A stretch of DNA of 64,000 nucleotides from Leucobacter sp. L43 (GCF_016597785.1 NZ_JAENJG010000001.1:186001-250000), one strand, 5' to 3'; shown: positions 1-9,671, numbered from the stretch's first letter. The notes: generated by a model not told the origin, from the sequence alone. Translations and numbers: made by a program.

Positions 1-1
1 G

Positions 2-616
2 TTGATCTTCAGCCTCGAGCGCTACCGCCAGGTGATCAATGCGTACCTCGCTGGCCTCGAGCGCGCTCGTGCTGCGGGCATCGATCTCTCGACGATTCAT
101 TCGGTCGCGTCCTTCTTCGTGTCTCGCGTCGACTCCGAGATCGACCGTCGACTTCGCGAGATCGGCACACCGGAGGCGCTCGCGCTCACCGGGCAGGCGG
201 GCATCGCGAACGCCCGCCTCGCATACGAGGTGTTCGAGCAGTCGTTCGACACCGAACGTGCTCGGTTCCTCGTCGGGCTCGGCGCGAATCCGCAGCGTCC
301 GCTGTGGGCGTCGACGGGCGTGAAGGATCCCGCGCTCGCGGATACGGCGTATGTGACGGGTCTCATCGCTCCGAACACCGTGAATACGATGCCGGAGGCG
401 ACGCTGCGGGCATTCGCCGACCACGGGCACGTCCCCGGCGACACGATCACGGGATCGTACCTGGAGTCGAACCAGGTGCTCAACGCGATCGACGCCCTCG
501 GCGTCGACTACGCCGAGGTCACCGAGCTGCTGGAGCAGGAGGGCCTGCAGAAGTTCGAGGCTTCCTGGTCGGAGCTGCTCGGCACGGTCGAGCAGGCACT
601 TCGAGAGGCTCGTTGA
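2..616 (+). CDS. tal: Transaldolase, C-terminal part (5' end outside window)
   Basis: Transaldolase of the non-oxidative pentose phosphate pathway, moving a dihydroxyacetone unit between sedoheptulose-7-P and glyceraldehyde-3-P in the cytosol. The frame is open from the window edge, so the apparent start is internal; about 204 residues of an expected ~370 are visible. Typical blocks are [18 protein letters not shown] near the edge and [19 protein letters not shown] just after. The Schiff-base lysine would lie in the missing part. The stop codon overlaps a possible TTG start of pgi, so the two are translationally coupled. Family call is confident; completeness cannot be judged. Confidence 0.93.
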   Translation: MIFSLERYRQVINAYLAGLERARAAGIDLSTIHSVASFFVSRVDSEIDRRLREIGTPEALALTGQAGIANARLAYEVFEQSFDTERARFLVGLGANPQRPLWASTGVKDPALADTAYVTGLIAPNTVNTMPEATLRAFADHGHVPGDTITGSYLESNQVLNAIDALGVDYAEVTELLEQEGLQKFEASWSELLGTVEQALREAR

Positions 617-618
617 GC

Positions 619-2247
619 ATGGCCCTGGAGGTCACCGTCGATGGCGGTCTGCGGGACGCGGAAGCAGCGCTCGCGACGCTCGTCGAGGATCGTGTCGCGG
701 GACGTATCTTCGCCCACGACGCGACCCTCTGGGGTGAAGCGGCTGCGGCGGAAGCCGCGATTCGGCTCGGCTGGACCGATGTCGCCGCTACCGCTGAGCG
801 CCTGATCGCGGAGATCGAGCAGCTGCGCTCCGACCTGCGCGCCGATGGCGTCGATCGCGTCGTGCTCTGCGGCATGGGCGGATCGAGCCTGGCTCCTGCA
901 GTCATCACTCGCTGGGCCGGAGTCGATCTCACCATGATCGACTCCACCCATCCCGATGTGGTGCGACGCGCGCTCGCCGGAGATTTGGCCCGCACCGCGG
1001 TCGTCGTGAGCTCGAAGTCGGGTGGAACGATCGAGACCCGCAGCCACCTCGCCGCGTTCGAGGATGCGTTCCGGGTGGCCGGGATCGAGCCGTCTGAGCG
1101 CATCATCATCGTGACCGACCCTGGCTCCCCGCTCGACGAGGAGTCCCGTGCCGCCGGCCGTCGCGTGTTCACGGCCGACCCGAATGTGGGAGGCCGATTC
1201 TCAGCACTGACCGCATTCGGCCTGGTGCCCGCCGGGCTCGCCGGAGCCGACCTGGGGCGCCTCCTCCAGGATGCGGAGGCTGTGCGCGCCAGCGTCTCCT
1301 CAGACCACGCGGAGAACCCCGCGTTGCGCCTCGCTTCGGCGATCTACGCCGGGCTGCCGCGTCGCTTCGTGCTGGCTCTCGTGGAAGACGGTTCGGCCGC
1401 TTGGGGGCTCGGCCACTGGATCGAGCAGCTCGTCGCCGAATCGACCGGCAAGGAGGGGCAGGGCGTCTTGCCGGTCGCACTCGATGCGGGTGCTCCGGAA
1501 TTCGCGACCGTGCCCGCGAGCGTGACCGTGGTCAGGCTTGCCGGCGACGGTGGCGAAGTAGCTGAGGTCTCCGGCCAGCGCGCGTCGATCGGCGTCGCAG
1601 GCACGCTGGGCGCGCAGGTGCTCACCTGGGAAGTCGCAACTGCAGTGCTGGGCCGGCTCATGGGCATCGACCCGTTCAACCAGCCCGATGTCGAGTCGGC
1701 GAAGGTCGCTGCGCGGTCGGCGCTCGACAGTGACACAGCTGCACCGGGCGGTGACGATGGAGCCGAACTCGCCGGCTCCGGAGGCGCCCGGGTACTCTCG
1801 ACGCCGTCCGGAGTGGACGTGTCCGACGTGACGGGATTCATCGGGCAGGTGCGCCAGGCGGCTCAGCATGCGGGGTATCTCTCGCTCCAGGCGTACCTCG
1901 ACCCGCAGGGCGACGAGTCGGAACCGTTGCACACGCTTCGCGACCGGCTCGCGGAGGCGACCGGCTGCCCGGTCGCCCTCGGGTGGGGCCCGAGCTATCT
2001 GCACTCCACCGGCCAGCTGCACAAGGGCGGTCCTGCAGCGGCAGTCTTCCTGCAGCTCACGGAGGCGGATCCGGAACCGCTGCCGATCCCAGGCTCGGAT
2101 CGCGGCTTCGACGCTCTGATCACAGCGCAGGCCCGCGGCGATCGCTCAGTTCTCGCCGAGCGCGATCGGCCGGTGTTCGCGATCGAGTGCGCCGACCCTG
2201 CAGCTACGGTCCGCGCACTCACCGAGGCGTTGTCGTCGCTCGACTGA
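619..2247 (+). CDS. pgi: Glucose-6-phosphate isomerase (TAL-PGI-type)
   Basis: Interconverts glucose-6-P and fructose-6-P. The 542-residue protein has the SIS-fold sugar-phosphate motifs GMGGSS (residues ~85-90) and SSKSGGTIET (~131-140), then GPSYLHSTGQLHKGGP near residue 457. This arrangement resembles the PGI half of fused transaldolase/PGI proteins more than enterobacterial Pgi. The ATG lies two bases after the tal stop; an in-frame TTG at 613 that overlaps the stop is an alternative start. Co-transcribed with tal and ended by the bidirectional terminator that follows. Function is inferred from family and context. Confidence 0.9.
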   Translation: MALEVTVDGGLRDAEAALATLVEDRVAGRIFAHDATLWGEAAAAEAAIRLGWTDVAATAERLIAEIEQLRSDLRADGVDRVVLCGMGGSSLAPAVITRWAGVDLTMIDSTHPDVVRRALAGDLARTAVVVSSKSGGTIETRSHLAAFEDAFRVAGIEPSERIIIVTDPGSPLDEESRAAGRRVFTADPNVGGRFSALTAFGLVPAGLAGADLGRLLQDAEAVRASVSSDHAENPALRLASAIYAGLPRRFVLALVEDGSAAWGLGHWIEQLVAESTGKEGQGVLPVALDAGAPEFATVPASVTVVRLAGDGGEVAEVSGQRASIGVAGTLGAQVLTWEVATAVLGRLMGIDPFNQPDVESAKVAARSALDSDTAAPGGDDGAELAGSGGARVLSTPSGVDVSDVTGFIGQVRQAAQHAGYLSLQAYLDPQGDESEPLHTLRDRLAEATGCPVALGWGPSYLHSTGQLHKGGPAAAVFLQLTEADPEPLPIPGSDRGFDALITAQARGDRSVLAERDRPVFAIECADPAATVRALTEALSSLD

Positions 2248-2268
2248 GTGCGACAGCGCCGATCGACA

Positions 2269-2305
2269 AAAACGGCCCCAGAGCGCAGTGCTCTGGGGCC
2301 GTTTT
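2269..2305. terminator. Bidirectional rho-independent terminator between pgi and rbpA
   Basis: A perfect 16-bp inverted repeat (2269-2284 with 2290-2305) around a 5-nt loop is flanked by A-run and T-run, so it can stop transcription from both convergent sides: pgi on plus and rbpA on minus. Confidence 0.92.
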
Positions 2306-2315
2306 CGTCTGCGGG

Positions 2316-2681
2316 CTACGCTGACTTGCGCGCGGTGCCTCGTCGAGTGCGCAGCTTCTGCAGCGCAGCCTCGAGAAGCTCTTCCGCCTCCTCGGGCGTG
2401 CGACGCTCCTTCACGTACGCGAGGTGCGTCTTGAACGGTTCGTTCTTCGGAAGCAGCGGAGGATTCTCCTTGTCGCGCCCGGCGGGGAGGCCGGTCGTCG
2501 GAGAATCGATCTGCTCGGGAATCTCCTCATCGGGAACGTCGGATGCGAAATAGCGCACCGTTTCGTTTCCGAGGGCATCCCAGTATGAGATCTGCGTGCG
2601 TTCGGCGCGTGAGCCGTGATCCTTCTCCCCCATGGGGCCGGAACCGACGCGGGCGCCACGGATGGCGTTACTGCCTGCCAC
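2316..2681 (-). CDS. rbpA: RNA polymerase-binding protein RbpA
   Basis: Actinobacteria-specific activator that binds the principal sigma factor and RNA polymerase and stabilises the open complex. The 121-residue protein begins with the basic N-terminal tail (NAIRGARVGSGPMGE) and ends with the sigma-interaction region (PFKTHLAYVKERRTPEEAE). GTG start with a GAAAGG ribosome-binding site. Last gene of the minus-strand series pgk-tpiA-secG-rbpA, about 40 nt after secG, and closed by the bidirectional terminator. The identity is clear and fixes the window as actinobacterial. Confidence 0.95.
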   Translation of the reverse strand: MAGSNAIRGARVGSGPMGEKDHGSRAERTQISYWDALGNETVRYFASDVPDEEIPEQIDSPTTGLPAGRDKENPPLLPKNEPFKTHLAYVKERRTPEEAEELLEAALQKLRTRRGTARKSA

Positions 2682-2720
2682 GAATTGCCTTTCTGCTGCT
2701 GGATCGGGTGAGCGCGCCGT

Positions 2721-2969
2721 CTAGACGACGGAGAAGCGCGCGATGAGCCCGAGCGCGATGATCGAAGCTCCCCAAATGAGGGACACGACGACGGTGATGC
2801 GATTGAGGTTGCGCTCCGCGACTCCCGATGAGCCGAGGCTCGACGTCACCCCGCCTCCGAACATGTCGGAGAGCCCTCCCCCGCGCCCCTTGTGGAGCAG
2901 GATGAACAGGGTGAGCAGCAGGCTCGTGATCACGAGGATGACGAGCAGAATGATCTTCAGAATGAGCAC
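2721..2969 (-). CDS. secG: Preprotein translocase subunit SecG
   Basis: Small membrane subunit of the SecYEG channel. Two hydrophobic segments (ILKIILLVILVITSLLLTLF and ITVVVSLIWGASIIALGLIA) flank the family loop HKGRGGGLSDMFGGG. The GTG at 2969 is chosen: it gives the usual N-terminus length and has GAAAGG eight bases upstream, while the GTG at 2978 sits directly on that site. It follows tpiA but has its own strong TATACT -10 element, so it may be expressed separately. Confidence 0.93.
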   Translation of the reverse strand: MLILKIILLVILVITSLLLTLFILLHKGRGGGLSDMFGGGVTSSLGSSGVAERNLNRITVVVSLIWGASIIALGLIARFSVV

Positions 2970-3012
2970 GAAGTGCACCTTTCGAGGTCGCGGGCGCGTA
3001 AGGCCAACGTCC

Positions 3013-3018
3013 AGTATA
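3013..3018 (-). promoter_or_regulatory. -10 element upstream of secG
   Basis: TATACT on the minus strand, 14 bases past the tpiA stop, matches the sigma-70 -10 consensus in five of six bases. It would start a leader of about 35 nt. No clear -35 is seen. It suggests secG-rbpA can be transcribed apart from pgk-tpiA. Confidence 0.55.
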
Positions 3019-3031
3019 GCGTGGAGTCGTT

Positions 3032-3868
3032 TTAGCCGGCCGTCACATGCTTCTGGAACTGAATGATCCGAGTGAACTCGTCGACCTTCAAGCTCGCTCC
3101 GCCGACAAGAGCACCGTCGACATTGGGCTGGCGCATGAATCCGGCGATGTTCTGGCTGGCGACTGATCCTCCGTAGAGAATGCGCGTGCGCGCGGCGCGG
3201 TCATCGCCTCGCAGATCGCGCAGGTGCTCGCGCAGCGCCCGAGCGACGTCTTCCGCCTGCTCCGGGGTGGCCGCCTGCCCGCTGCCGATCGCCCACACGG
3301 GCTCGTAGGCAACGACGAACTCCGCATCCTCCGGGAGGTGCGCCAGAGCGGTCGTCAGCTGAGCGACGGGGATCGCCGCAGCGCCGTGCTCCTCCAAGTC
3401 CGCAGCCGTCTCACCGACGCAGATCATCGGCACCATTCCCGAAGCATGAGCGGCCCGGGCCTTCAGCCCGACGGTCTCATCGCTCTCACCGTGTCCCTGA
3501 CGTCGCTCGGAGTGCCCGACGAGTACATACGATACGTCGAGCTTCGCGAGCATCGCCGCGGAGATGTCTCCGGTGTACGCACCGGCTTCGTGCGGCGAGA
3601 CATCCTGTGCTCCGAGGGTGAGCGAGAGCTTGTCGGCTGCGAGCAGGGTCTGCACCGAGCGGAGATCGGTGAACGGAGGGAAGACGGCCACTTCGGCGGC
3701 CGAGAAATCATGCCGCACATCTGACAGGCCCCAAGCGAGCTTCTGCACGAGTGCGATCGCCTGAAGATGGTCGAGGTTCATCTTCCAATTGCCCGCGATC
3801 AGCGGCGTGCGCTCCGTGAACGGCAGCGGCTGCCTGGCATCCGCGCCTTCCTGGGTGTTTCCGGTCAT
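3032..3868 (-). CDS. tpiA: Triosephosphate isomerase
   Basis: Interconverts dihydroxyacetone phosphate and glyceraldehyde-3-P. TIM-barrel landmarks: NWKMN (~27-31) with the substrate lysine, GHSERR (~118) with the catalytic histidine, and AYEPVWAIGSG (~189) with the catalytic glutamate. At 278 residues it has an N-terminal extension of about 20 residues (MTGNTQEGADARQPLPFTER). The ATGA overlap with the pgk stop fixes the start and shows translational coupling. Loop 6 and the phosphate-binding GGSV are intact, so it should be active. Confidence 0.96.
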   Translation of the reverse strand: MTGNTQEGADARQPLPFTERTPLIAGNWKMNLDHLQAIALVQKLAWGLSDVRHDFSAAEVAVFPPFTDLRSVQTLLAADKLSLTLGAQDVSPHEAGAYTGDISAAMLAKLDVSYVLVGHSERRQGHGESDETVGLKARAAHASGMVPMICVGETAADLEEHGAAAIPVAQLTTALAHLPEDAEFVVAYEPVWAIGSGQAATPEQAEDVARALREHLRDLRGDDRAARTRILYGGSVASQNIAGFMRQPNVDGALVGGASLKVDEFTRIIQFQKHVTAG

Positions 3869-5067
3869 GCCAGTACCTCCAAGCCGGGCAGTGACTTGCC
3901 CTCCAAGTATTCGAGACTCGCACCGCCGCCGGTGGAGATGTGGCCGAACTGGTCGTCCGAGAACCCCAGCGCGCGGACCGCTGCAGCGGAGTCACCGCCC
4001 CCGACGACGGTGAAGCCGTCGGTCTCCGTCAAAGCGCGTGCGACGGTCCGAGTGCCCGACGCGAACGCATCGAGTTCGAACACGCCCATCGGGCCGTTCC
4101 AGAAGACGGTCGCCGATTCGGCGATGACGGCGGCAAAGGCGTCTGCTGACTTCGGGCCGATGTCGAGACCGAGGCCCTTCGCTCCGAAGCTCGAGGACTC
4201 GATCGCATCGGCCGGCACCGTCTCATGCGCGGCGTCGGCGGCGAACTTCTCGGCCACGATGATGTCCGTGGGGAGCACGATGCGCACCCCGCGACGTTCA
4301 GCCTCCGAGAGGTACCCGCGCACGGTGTCGAGCTGGTCGGCTTCGAGGAGGCTCGCAGCGACCGCGTGACCTTGTGCGGCGAGGAATGTGAACAGCATCC
4401 CTCCGCCGATGAGCAGCGTGTCGACCCGCTCGAGCAGATGGGAGATCACACCGAGCTTGTCGGAGACTTTCGAGCCGCCGAGCACCACGGTGTACGGCCG
4501 AGCCGCGTTCACGGTCAGGCGCTGCAGCACGTCCAACTCTGCGGCGACGAGACGACCGGCAGCGCTCGGCAGCAACTGCGCGAGTTCGTAGACGCTCGCC
4601 TGCTGCCGGTGCACGACGCCGAAGCCGTCCGAGACGAAGGCGTCCCCGAAGGCTGCCAAACGCTCAGCGAAGGCACGTCGCTCGGCAGCATCGGCGCTTG
4701 TTTCCGCGGCCGAGAACCGCAGATTCTCGAGGAGCACCACCTCGCCGTCGGAGAGACCGGAGACCGCAGCCGAGGCGGCGTCTCCGATGGTCTCTTCGAC
4801 GAAGCGCACCGGTGCCCCGAGCAGTTCGCTCATGCGCTCAGCGACCGGACGCAACGAGTACCGAGCGTCCGGTTCGCCCTTCGGGCGACCGAGATGGCTG
4901 ATGAGCACGAGCTTCGCCCCGGCATCGCGCAATTCGCGGATGGTCGAGAGCGAAGCACGGATACGGCCGTCATCCGAGATGACGCCGTCGCTCAGAGGAA
5001 CATTGAGATCGCATCGGACGACGACCGTCTTCGATCGCAGCGATCCGAGTGATTCTATGGTGCGCAT
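3865..5067 (-). CDS. pgk: Phosphoglycerate kinase
   Basis: Transfers phosphate from 1,3-bisphosphoglycerate to ADP. The 400-residue, two-lobed protein has RCDLNVP near the N-terminus, ISHLGRPKG, and the nucleotide-binding GGGDSAAAVRALG near the C-terminus. ATG at 5067 (MRTIESLG) is chosen because upstream in-frame sequence does not resemble the family. Coupled to tpiA by a 4-bp overlap. gap is not adjacent. sodA lies just upstream in the same direction. Confidence 0.96.
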   Translation of the reverse strand: MRTIESLGSLRSKTVVVRCDLNVPLSDGVISDDGRIRASLSTIRELRDAGAKLVLISHLGRPKGEPDARYSLRPVAERMSELLGAPVRFVEETIGDAASAAVSGLSDGEVVLLENLRFSAAETSADAAERRAFAERLAAFGDAFVSDGFGVVHRQQASVYELAQLLPSAAGRLVAAELDVLQRLTVNAARPYTVVLGGSKVSDKLGVISHLLERVDTLLIGGGMLFTFLAAQGHAVAASLLEADQLDTVRGYLSEAERRGVRIVLPTDIIVAEKFAADAAHETVPADAIESSSFGAKGLGLDIGPKSADAFAAVIAESATVFWNGPMGVFELDAFASGTRTVARALTETDGFTVVGGGDSAAAVRALGFSDDQFGHISTGGGASLEYLEGKSLPGLEVLA

Positions 5068-5096
5068 GAACAGGTGGGCTCCTCGAGGTGCGGAAT

Positions 5097-5714
5097 TCAG
5101 ATCAGGCCGGACGTCTGCGTGCGCGCCGCTTCGAAGCGACGTGCCACATCCTGCCAGTTCGCGATGTTCCAGAACGCCTTGACGTAGTCGGCGCGCACGT
5201 TGAGGTAGTCGAGGTAGTAGGCGTGCTCCCAGACATCGAGCTGCAGCAGCGGAATCGTGCCCGCGGGGAGGTTGCCCTGCTGGTCGAAGAGCTGCACGAT
5301 GTTCGGGCGCTGACCGAGCACGTCCCACGCGAGCACTGCCCATCCCGAGCCCTGAACGCCGAGAGCCGTCGCGGTGAAATGCGCCTGGAACTTCTCGAAA
5401 CCGCCGAAGTACTCGTCGATCGCGGCGGCGAGCTCGCCTTCGGGGCGGTCTCCACCCTCCGGCGAGAGGTTGTTCCAGAAGATCGTGTGGTTGACGTGGC
5501 CGCCGAGGTTGAACGCGAGGTCCTTCTCCAGCTTGTTGACGGCCGCGAGGTTGTTCGACTCGCGCGCCTCTGCCAGCTGCTCGAGAGCGGTGTTCGCTCC
5601 GGTCACGTAGGCCTGGTGGTGCTTGTCGTGATGCAACTGCATGATCTTGCCGCTGATGTGCGGCTCGAGAGCGGCGTAATCATAAGGAAGCTCGGGAAGT
5701 GAGTAGGCGGCCAT
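5097..5714 (-). CDS. sodA: Superoxide dismutase (Mn/Fe family)
   Basis: Converts superoxide to H2O2 and O2. The 205-residue protein shows the family metal ligands: histidines in [13 protein letters not shown] and [12 protein letters not shown], and Asp/His in [12 protein letters not shown]. No signal peptide, so cytosolic. ATG 5714 is chosen; a TTG at 5726 is possible but GAGAG touches it. Mn versus Fe preference cannot be decided by eye, though actinobacterial members are usually Mn. A TAGACT element about 40 bp upstream is a candidate promoter. Read-through into pgk is possible. Confidence 0.95.
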   Translation of the reverse strand: MAAYSLPELPYDYAALEPHISGKIMQLHHDKHHQAYVTGANTALEQLAEARESNNLAAVNKLEKDLAFNLGGHVNHTIFWNNLSPEGGDRPEGELAAAIDEYFGGFEKFQAHFTATALGVQGSGWAVLAWDVLGQRPNIVQLFDQQGNLPAGTIPLLQLDVWEHAYYLDYLNVRADYVKAFWNIANWQDVARRFEAARTQTSGLI

Positions 5715-5752
5715 GTGGCGATCCAATCTCTCGGTGAACAGTTGTCGGATTC

Positions 5753-5758
5753 AGTCTA
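5753..5758 (-). promoter_or_regulatory. -10 element upstream of sodA
   Basis: TAGACT, the commonest -10 form in this window, lies 38 bases before the sodA ATG on the minus strand. No recognisable -35. Predicted 5' leader about 32 nt. Confidence 0.45.
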
Positions 5759-5829
5759 TGGCGGGAGCTCTCCCCGTGGTGGGAAAGGCAGTCCGAGACG
5801 ACCGTCTGATCGCCGCTGTTCGCCAGACG

Positions 5830-6810
5830 CTAAATTCTGTCGAGTTCGTCGGGCAGGCTCGCCTCCGTGCCCGGTACGCCGCGCACTTCCGCTTCCTTGT
5901 CGGCCATCGCGAGCAACCGCCTGATGCGGCCGGCCACGGCATCCTTCGTGAGCGGCGGATCAGCCCGTGCCCCGAGGTCGTCGAGGCTCGCCTCCCGATG
6001 TGTGAGTCGCAGTTCGCCGGCGTAGCGCAGATGCTCGGGAATGCTGTCTCCGAGCAGCTCCATGGCTCGCTCCACTCGGGCGCACGCAGCAACCGACGCC
6101 TGCGCGGAGCGGCGAAGGTTCGCATCGTCGAAGTTCACGAGGCGGTTCGCGGTTGCGCGAGTCTCCCGGGCGCGACGCAGTTCGTCCCAGTTCTTCCGCG
6201 CCTCCTGGGCGCCGATCAAGCCCAGCATCTCGCTGATCGCTTCGCTGTCGCGAATGAGCACCTTGTGCTGCCCGCGGATCTCACGGCTCTTCGCGTCGAC
6301 GCCGATGCGGCTCGCCGCTCCCACGAGCGCCATGGCGACCTCGTTGCTCGGGCACACGATCTCGAGGTTCGCGGAACGACCCGGTGCGGTCAGCCCGCCC
6401 CTGGCGAGGAACGCGCCTCGCCAGATCGCTGCGAGTTCGGCCTGCGCGCCTGTGGTCAGTCGATTCGGCAGGCCGCGAATCTGTCGGCGCCGCTGGTCGA
6501 GCAGTCCGAGCTGTCGGGCGAGTGTCTCGCCGTCGAGGACGCGGACGAGGAACTGCGGCGCGCCGGGTCGGGTGCTCGAAGGGGGCAGCTGCTTGGCGTC
6601 GGAGCGGATTCCGTACAATTCGGCGAGATCCTTGCGCACGCGCTGCACGATTTGGGGGGTGTGAAGCTCGGCCTCCAGAGCGATGCGGCCGGAAATGGTG
6701 TGCAGCCCGCCTGCAAGACGGAGGATCGTGGCAACCTCGGCAACGCGTTCGCCGGTGCTCTGCACCGGGAATCGCACGAGTTCGCTCTTGACCTCGGGGG
6801 TAGACAGCAC
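5830..6810 (-). CDS. whiA: DNA-binding protein WhiA
   Basis: Transcription regulator of sporulation in streptomycetes; in non-sporulating bacteria linked to division and chromosome segregation. The protein combines a degenerate LAGLIDADG-like N-terminal domain (VATILRLAGGLHTISGRIAL) with a C-terminal helix-turn-helix (HREASLDDLGARADPPLTKDAV, in part). GTG at 6810 is chosen because AAAGGA lies seven bases upstream and the product then starts like other WhiA proteins. It directly follows rapZ; the yvcK gene often found between them is absent. Confidence 0.94.
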   Translation of the reverse strand: MLSTPEVKSELVRFPVQSTGERVAEVATILRLAGGLHTISGRIALEAELHTPQIVQRVRKDLAELYGIRSDAKQLPPSSTRPGAPQFLVRVLDGETLARQLGLLDQRRRQIRGLPNRLTTGAQAELAAIWRGAFLARGGLTAPGRSANLEIVCPSNEVAMALVGAASRIGVDAKSREIRGQHKVLIRDSEAISEMLGLIGAQEARKNWDELRRARETRATANRLVNFDDANLRRSAQASVAACARVERAMELLGDSIPEHLRYAGELRLTHREASLDDLGARADPPLTKDAVAGRIRRLLAMADKEAEVRGVPGTEASLPDELDRI

Positions 6811-6867
6811 GAATGAGTCCTTTCGGAGAGGGTGTTTCAATGAATCGGTCGACGTGCGGAACGTCGA

Positions 6868-7746
6868 CTACTCGCGACCGAGGTCGCGGTGGCGCAGGCT
6901 CACGCTGACGCCGGGAAGCCCGGCAAGTCGGTCGGCGAGCTCTCGAGCGGTGGCGACCGAGCGGTGCTTGCCGCCGGTGCATCCTACCGCGAGCGATGCA
7001 TGTCGTTTGTTCTCGCGCTGGAATCCGGCCAGGACCGGAGTGAGCGCAGCGACATAATTATCGAGGAACTCGGCGGCACCCTCGCGGCCGAGTACGTATT
7101 CTTTGACCTCGGGATCGACTCCGGTGAGGGCCCGGAGCTCCGGCTCCCAGAACGGATTCGGGAGAAAGCGCATGTCGACCATCAGGTCGACATCGGTCGG
7201 CGCGCCGTACTTGAACCCGAAACTCGACACCGAGAGCTGCAGCCCGGGGGTGTTGTCATCGGAGAACAGCTCCCGCGTTGCGGTCGAGAGATCGTGAACG
7301 TTGTAGCGCGAGGTGTCGATGACCACATCGCACGATGCGCGGAGCTCCTGCAGACGTTCGCGCTCGAGGCGGATGCCCTCGAGCAGACTGCGCTCTTCGC
7401 CCTGCAGCGGGTGCGGACGACGCACCGACTCGTACCGGCGCACGAGAATCTCGTCGGTCGCGTCGAGGAAGACGACGCGCACCGTCGCGTTGTCGCGAAG
7501 CTCGTCGACTGTCTCCTGAATGTCGGCGAACAGGTCGCGGCCGCGAACGTCGACGACCGCCACGATGCGCGGCAGAGCGCCGCCCGAACGGTCGGCCATG
7601 TCGGCGAGCGTCTTCAACATCGGGAGCGGGAGATTGTCGACGACGTACCAACCGAGGTCTTCCAGCGTGTTGGCGACCGTGCTACGGCCGGCTCCGGACA
7701 TGCCGGTGACGATGAGGATCTCCTGCTGGGATGCCGCGTCGTTCAT
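6868..7746 (-). CDS. rapZ: RNase adapter RapZ / nucleotide-binding protein (YvcJ family)
   Basis: P-loop protein that in E. coli guides RNase E to GlmZ and senses amino-sugar status; in Gram-positives YvcJ has NTPase activity but its target is unclear. 292 residues: Walker A GMSGAGRST (~15-23), DTSRYNVHDL midway, and the conserved C-terminal GCTGGKHRSV. Its ATG overlaps the uvrC stop by four bases. The physiological role in actinobacteria is inferred from family only. Confidence 0.94.
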   Translation of the reverse strand: MNDAASQQEILIVTGMSGAGRSTVANTLEDLGWYVVDNLPLPMLKTLADMADRSGGALPRIVAVVDVRGRDLFADIQETVDELRDNATVRVVFLDATDEILVRRYESVRRPHPLQGEERSLLEGIRLERERLQELRASCDVVIDTSRYNVHDLSTATRELFSDDNTPGLQLSVSSFGFKYGAPTDVDLMVDMRFLPNPFWEPELRALTGVDPEVKEYVLGREGAAEFLDNYVAALTPVLAGFQRENKRHASLAVGCTGGKHRSVATARELADRLAGLPGVSVSLRHRDLGRE

Positions 7747-9671
7747 GCGCCGAGTTCCTCTCCCTGCTTCGCGTCCACGTGAGCTTCTAGCTTAGCGCCC
7801 GCCCCTGCGTCCGATCGCAGATGGGCCAGGATCTGCTCTCCCAGTTTCGGTCCGACGCCTGGCGCGGCGGCGAGCTCGGCGAGTGACGCCGCACGGAGCC
7901 GTGTCACCGAGCCGAAGTACTTGAGCAGGGCCTGAACGCGTTTGGGGCCGAGCCCGGGGATTTCTGAGAGTCGGCTCGAGATCGAAGTACTGCGACGCTG
8001 ACGCTGGAATGTGATCGCGAACCGGTGCGCTTCGTCACGGACGCGCTGCACCAGGAAGAGCGCCTCGCTGGTGCGCGGCAGGATGACCGGGAACGGGTCG
8101 CCTGGCAGCCAGATCTCCTCGAGTCGCTTCGCGATCCCGCACAGGGCGATATCGGTGATTCCCGCCTCTGCGAGCGCCCGAGCTGCGGCCTTCACCTGCG
8201 GCTCACCGCCGTCGACTATCAGTAGCTGCGGTCGATCGCGGTAGATGCCGCTCGGCTGCTCCCCCGCTTCCCGAGCGGCGTTCAGCTGTGCGGCACGGCG
8301 CGAAACGACCTGGTAGATGGAATCCGTGTCGTCCGTCGTCTGCTCGATGCGGTACTTGCGATAGGCGCCTTTCGCCGGCAGCCCGTCCTCGAAAACGACC
8401 AGTGACGCGACGACGCCCGTGCCCTGAAGATGCGACACGTCGATGCACTCGATGCGCAGCGGCGCTTCGTCCATGTCGAGGGCGCGCTGCAGCTCGGCGA
8501 GCGCGTCGGTGCGTGCGGTGAGGTCTGCAGCTCGTTTGAGTTTGTGCCGGATCAGGTGCTCACCGGCGTTGCGCATCGCTCGATCCATCAGCTGCACCTT
8601 GTCGCCGCGCTCCGGCACGCGCACGGTGACGCGCCCGCGACGAGGTCGGCGTACACCGAGCGCCTCCTCGAGCGCTGCCGAGTTCGCCGGGAGCTGGGGG
8701 ACGAGGATCTGCGGCGGCGGCTCGCGATCGCCCTCGTACGCGGATTGCAGTACCTGCTCGAGCAGCGTCTCGGGCGAATCGTCGAGTTCGACGTCGACGA
8801 TCCAGCTGCGTTCGCCGCGGATGCGCCCGCCGCGGATGATGAACTGATGCGCAGCGGCGGCGAGTTCGTCCGATCGGAGCCCGAACACGTCGAGATTCAC
8901 GTCGAGTCCGAGCACGACGGCGTTCTTCTCCATGACGTGCTCCACCGCTTGCGCCTGGTCGCGGAGACGGGCGGCCTCCTCGTACCGCTGCTCGCTCGCG
9001 GCCTCGCGCATGGCGCGCTGCAGAGCCTTCAGATGGCTCGTGTCGCTGCCTCCGAGGAAGGCGACCAGTTCGCCCACTCGTGCGCGGTGCTCCTCCACGG
9101 TGAGCTTCTGCGAGCAGGGGCCGCTGCAGCGCCCAATCTGCCCGGCGAGGCAGGGCTTGCCGGAGCTCATCGCGCGCTGGTAATCGGCGTCGTTGCAGGT
9201 GCGGATCGGAAACGCCTGCTGCAGCAACGCGGTGGTCTCGCGCAGCGCCCACACCTTCGGGTATGGGCCGAAGTAGCGCGCTCCGCGGATGCGTTCGTTC
9301 CGGGTGATGACGAGGCGCGGCGCCTCCTCGCGCAACGTCACCGCGAGGTACGGATAGGTCTTGTCGTCCTTGAACTGGACGTTGAACGGCGGTTTGTACT
9401 CGGTGATCCACGTGTGCTCGAGGATGAGCGACTCGGTGTCGGTTGCGACGACCGTCCAATCCACCTTGGCGGCGATGGAGAGCATCGTGCGCGTGCGCGG
9501 CATGAGCGAGTGCAGCGGCTGGAAGTAGTTCGCGAGGCGGGCTCGCAGGTTCTTCGCCTTGCCGATGTAGAGCACTCGCCCATGCCGGTCGCTGAACCGG
9601 TACACGCCGGGCGACGTCGGGATCTCTCCCTGGGCGGGTCGGAACGACGCGCGGTTATCGGTGCCGTTCAA
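7743..9671 (-). CDS. uvrC: Excinuclease ABC subunit UvrC
   Basis: Dual-incision nuclease of nucleotide excision repair. Domains in order: GIY-YIG nuclease ([17 protein letters not shown], ~22-38), a four-cysteine-like region ([15 protein letters not shown]), UVR/UvrB-binding region (~205-240), the RNase-H-like second nuclease ([11 protein letters not shown], ~415), and a C-terminal tandem helix-hairpin-helix ([17 protein letters not shown] and [10 protein letters not shown]). 642 residues, full length. Four-base overlaps with uvrA upstream and rapZ downstream mark a tightly coupled operon. Confidence 0.97.
   Translation of the reverse strand: MNGTDNRASFRPAQGEIPTSPGVYRFSDRHGRVLYIGKAKNLRARLANYFQPLHSLMPRTRTMLSIAAKVDWTVVATDTESLILEHTWITEYKPPFNVQFKDDKTYPYLAVTLREEAPRLVITRNERIRGARYFGPYPKVWALRETTALLQQAFPIRTCNDADYQRAMSSGKPCLAGQIGRCSGPCSQKLTVEEHRARVGELVAFLGGSDTSHLKALQRAMREAASEQRYEEAARLRDQAQAVEHVMEKNAVVLGLDVNLDVFGLRSDELAAAAHQFIIRGGRIRGERSWIVDVELDDSPETLLEQVLQSAYEGDREPPPQILVPQLPANSAALEEALGVRRPRRGRVTVRVPERGDKVQLMDRAMRNAGEHLIRHKLKRAADLTARTDALAELQRALDMDEAPLRIECIDVSHLQGTGVVASLVVFEDGLPAKGAYRKYRIEQTTDDTDSIYQVVSRRAAQLNAAREAGEQPSGIYRDRPQLLIVDGGEPQVKAAARALAEAGITDIALCGIAKRLEEIWLPGDPFPVILPRTSEALFLVQRVRDEAHRFAITFQRQRRSTSISSRLSEIPGLGPKRVQALLKYFGSVTRLRAASLAELAAAPGVGPKLGEQILAHLRSDAGAGAKLEAHVDAKQGEELGA

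Noticed and set aside
5068-5343. N-terminal extension of Pgk
   Set aside because: Overlaps sodA and lacks Pgk similarity; ATG 5067 matches the family.
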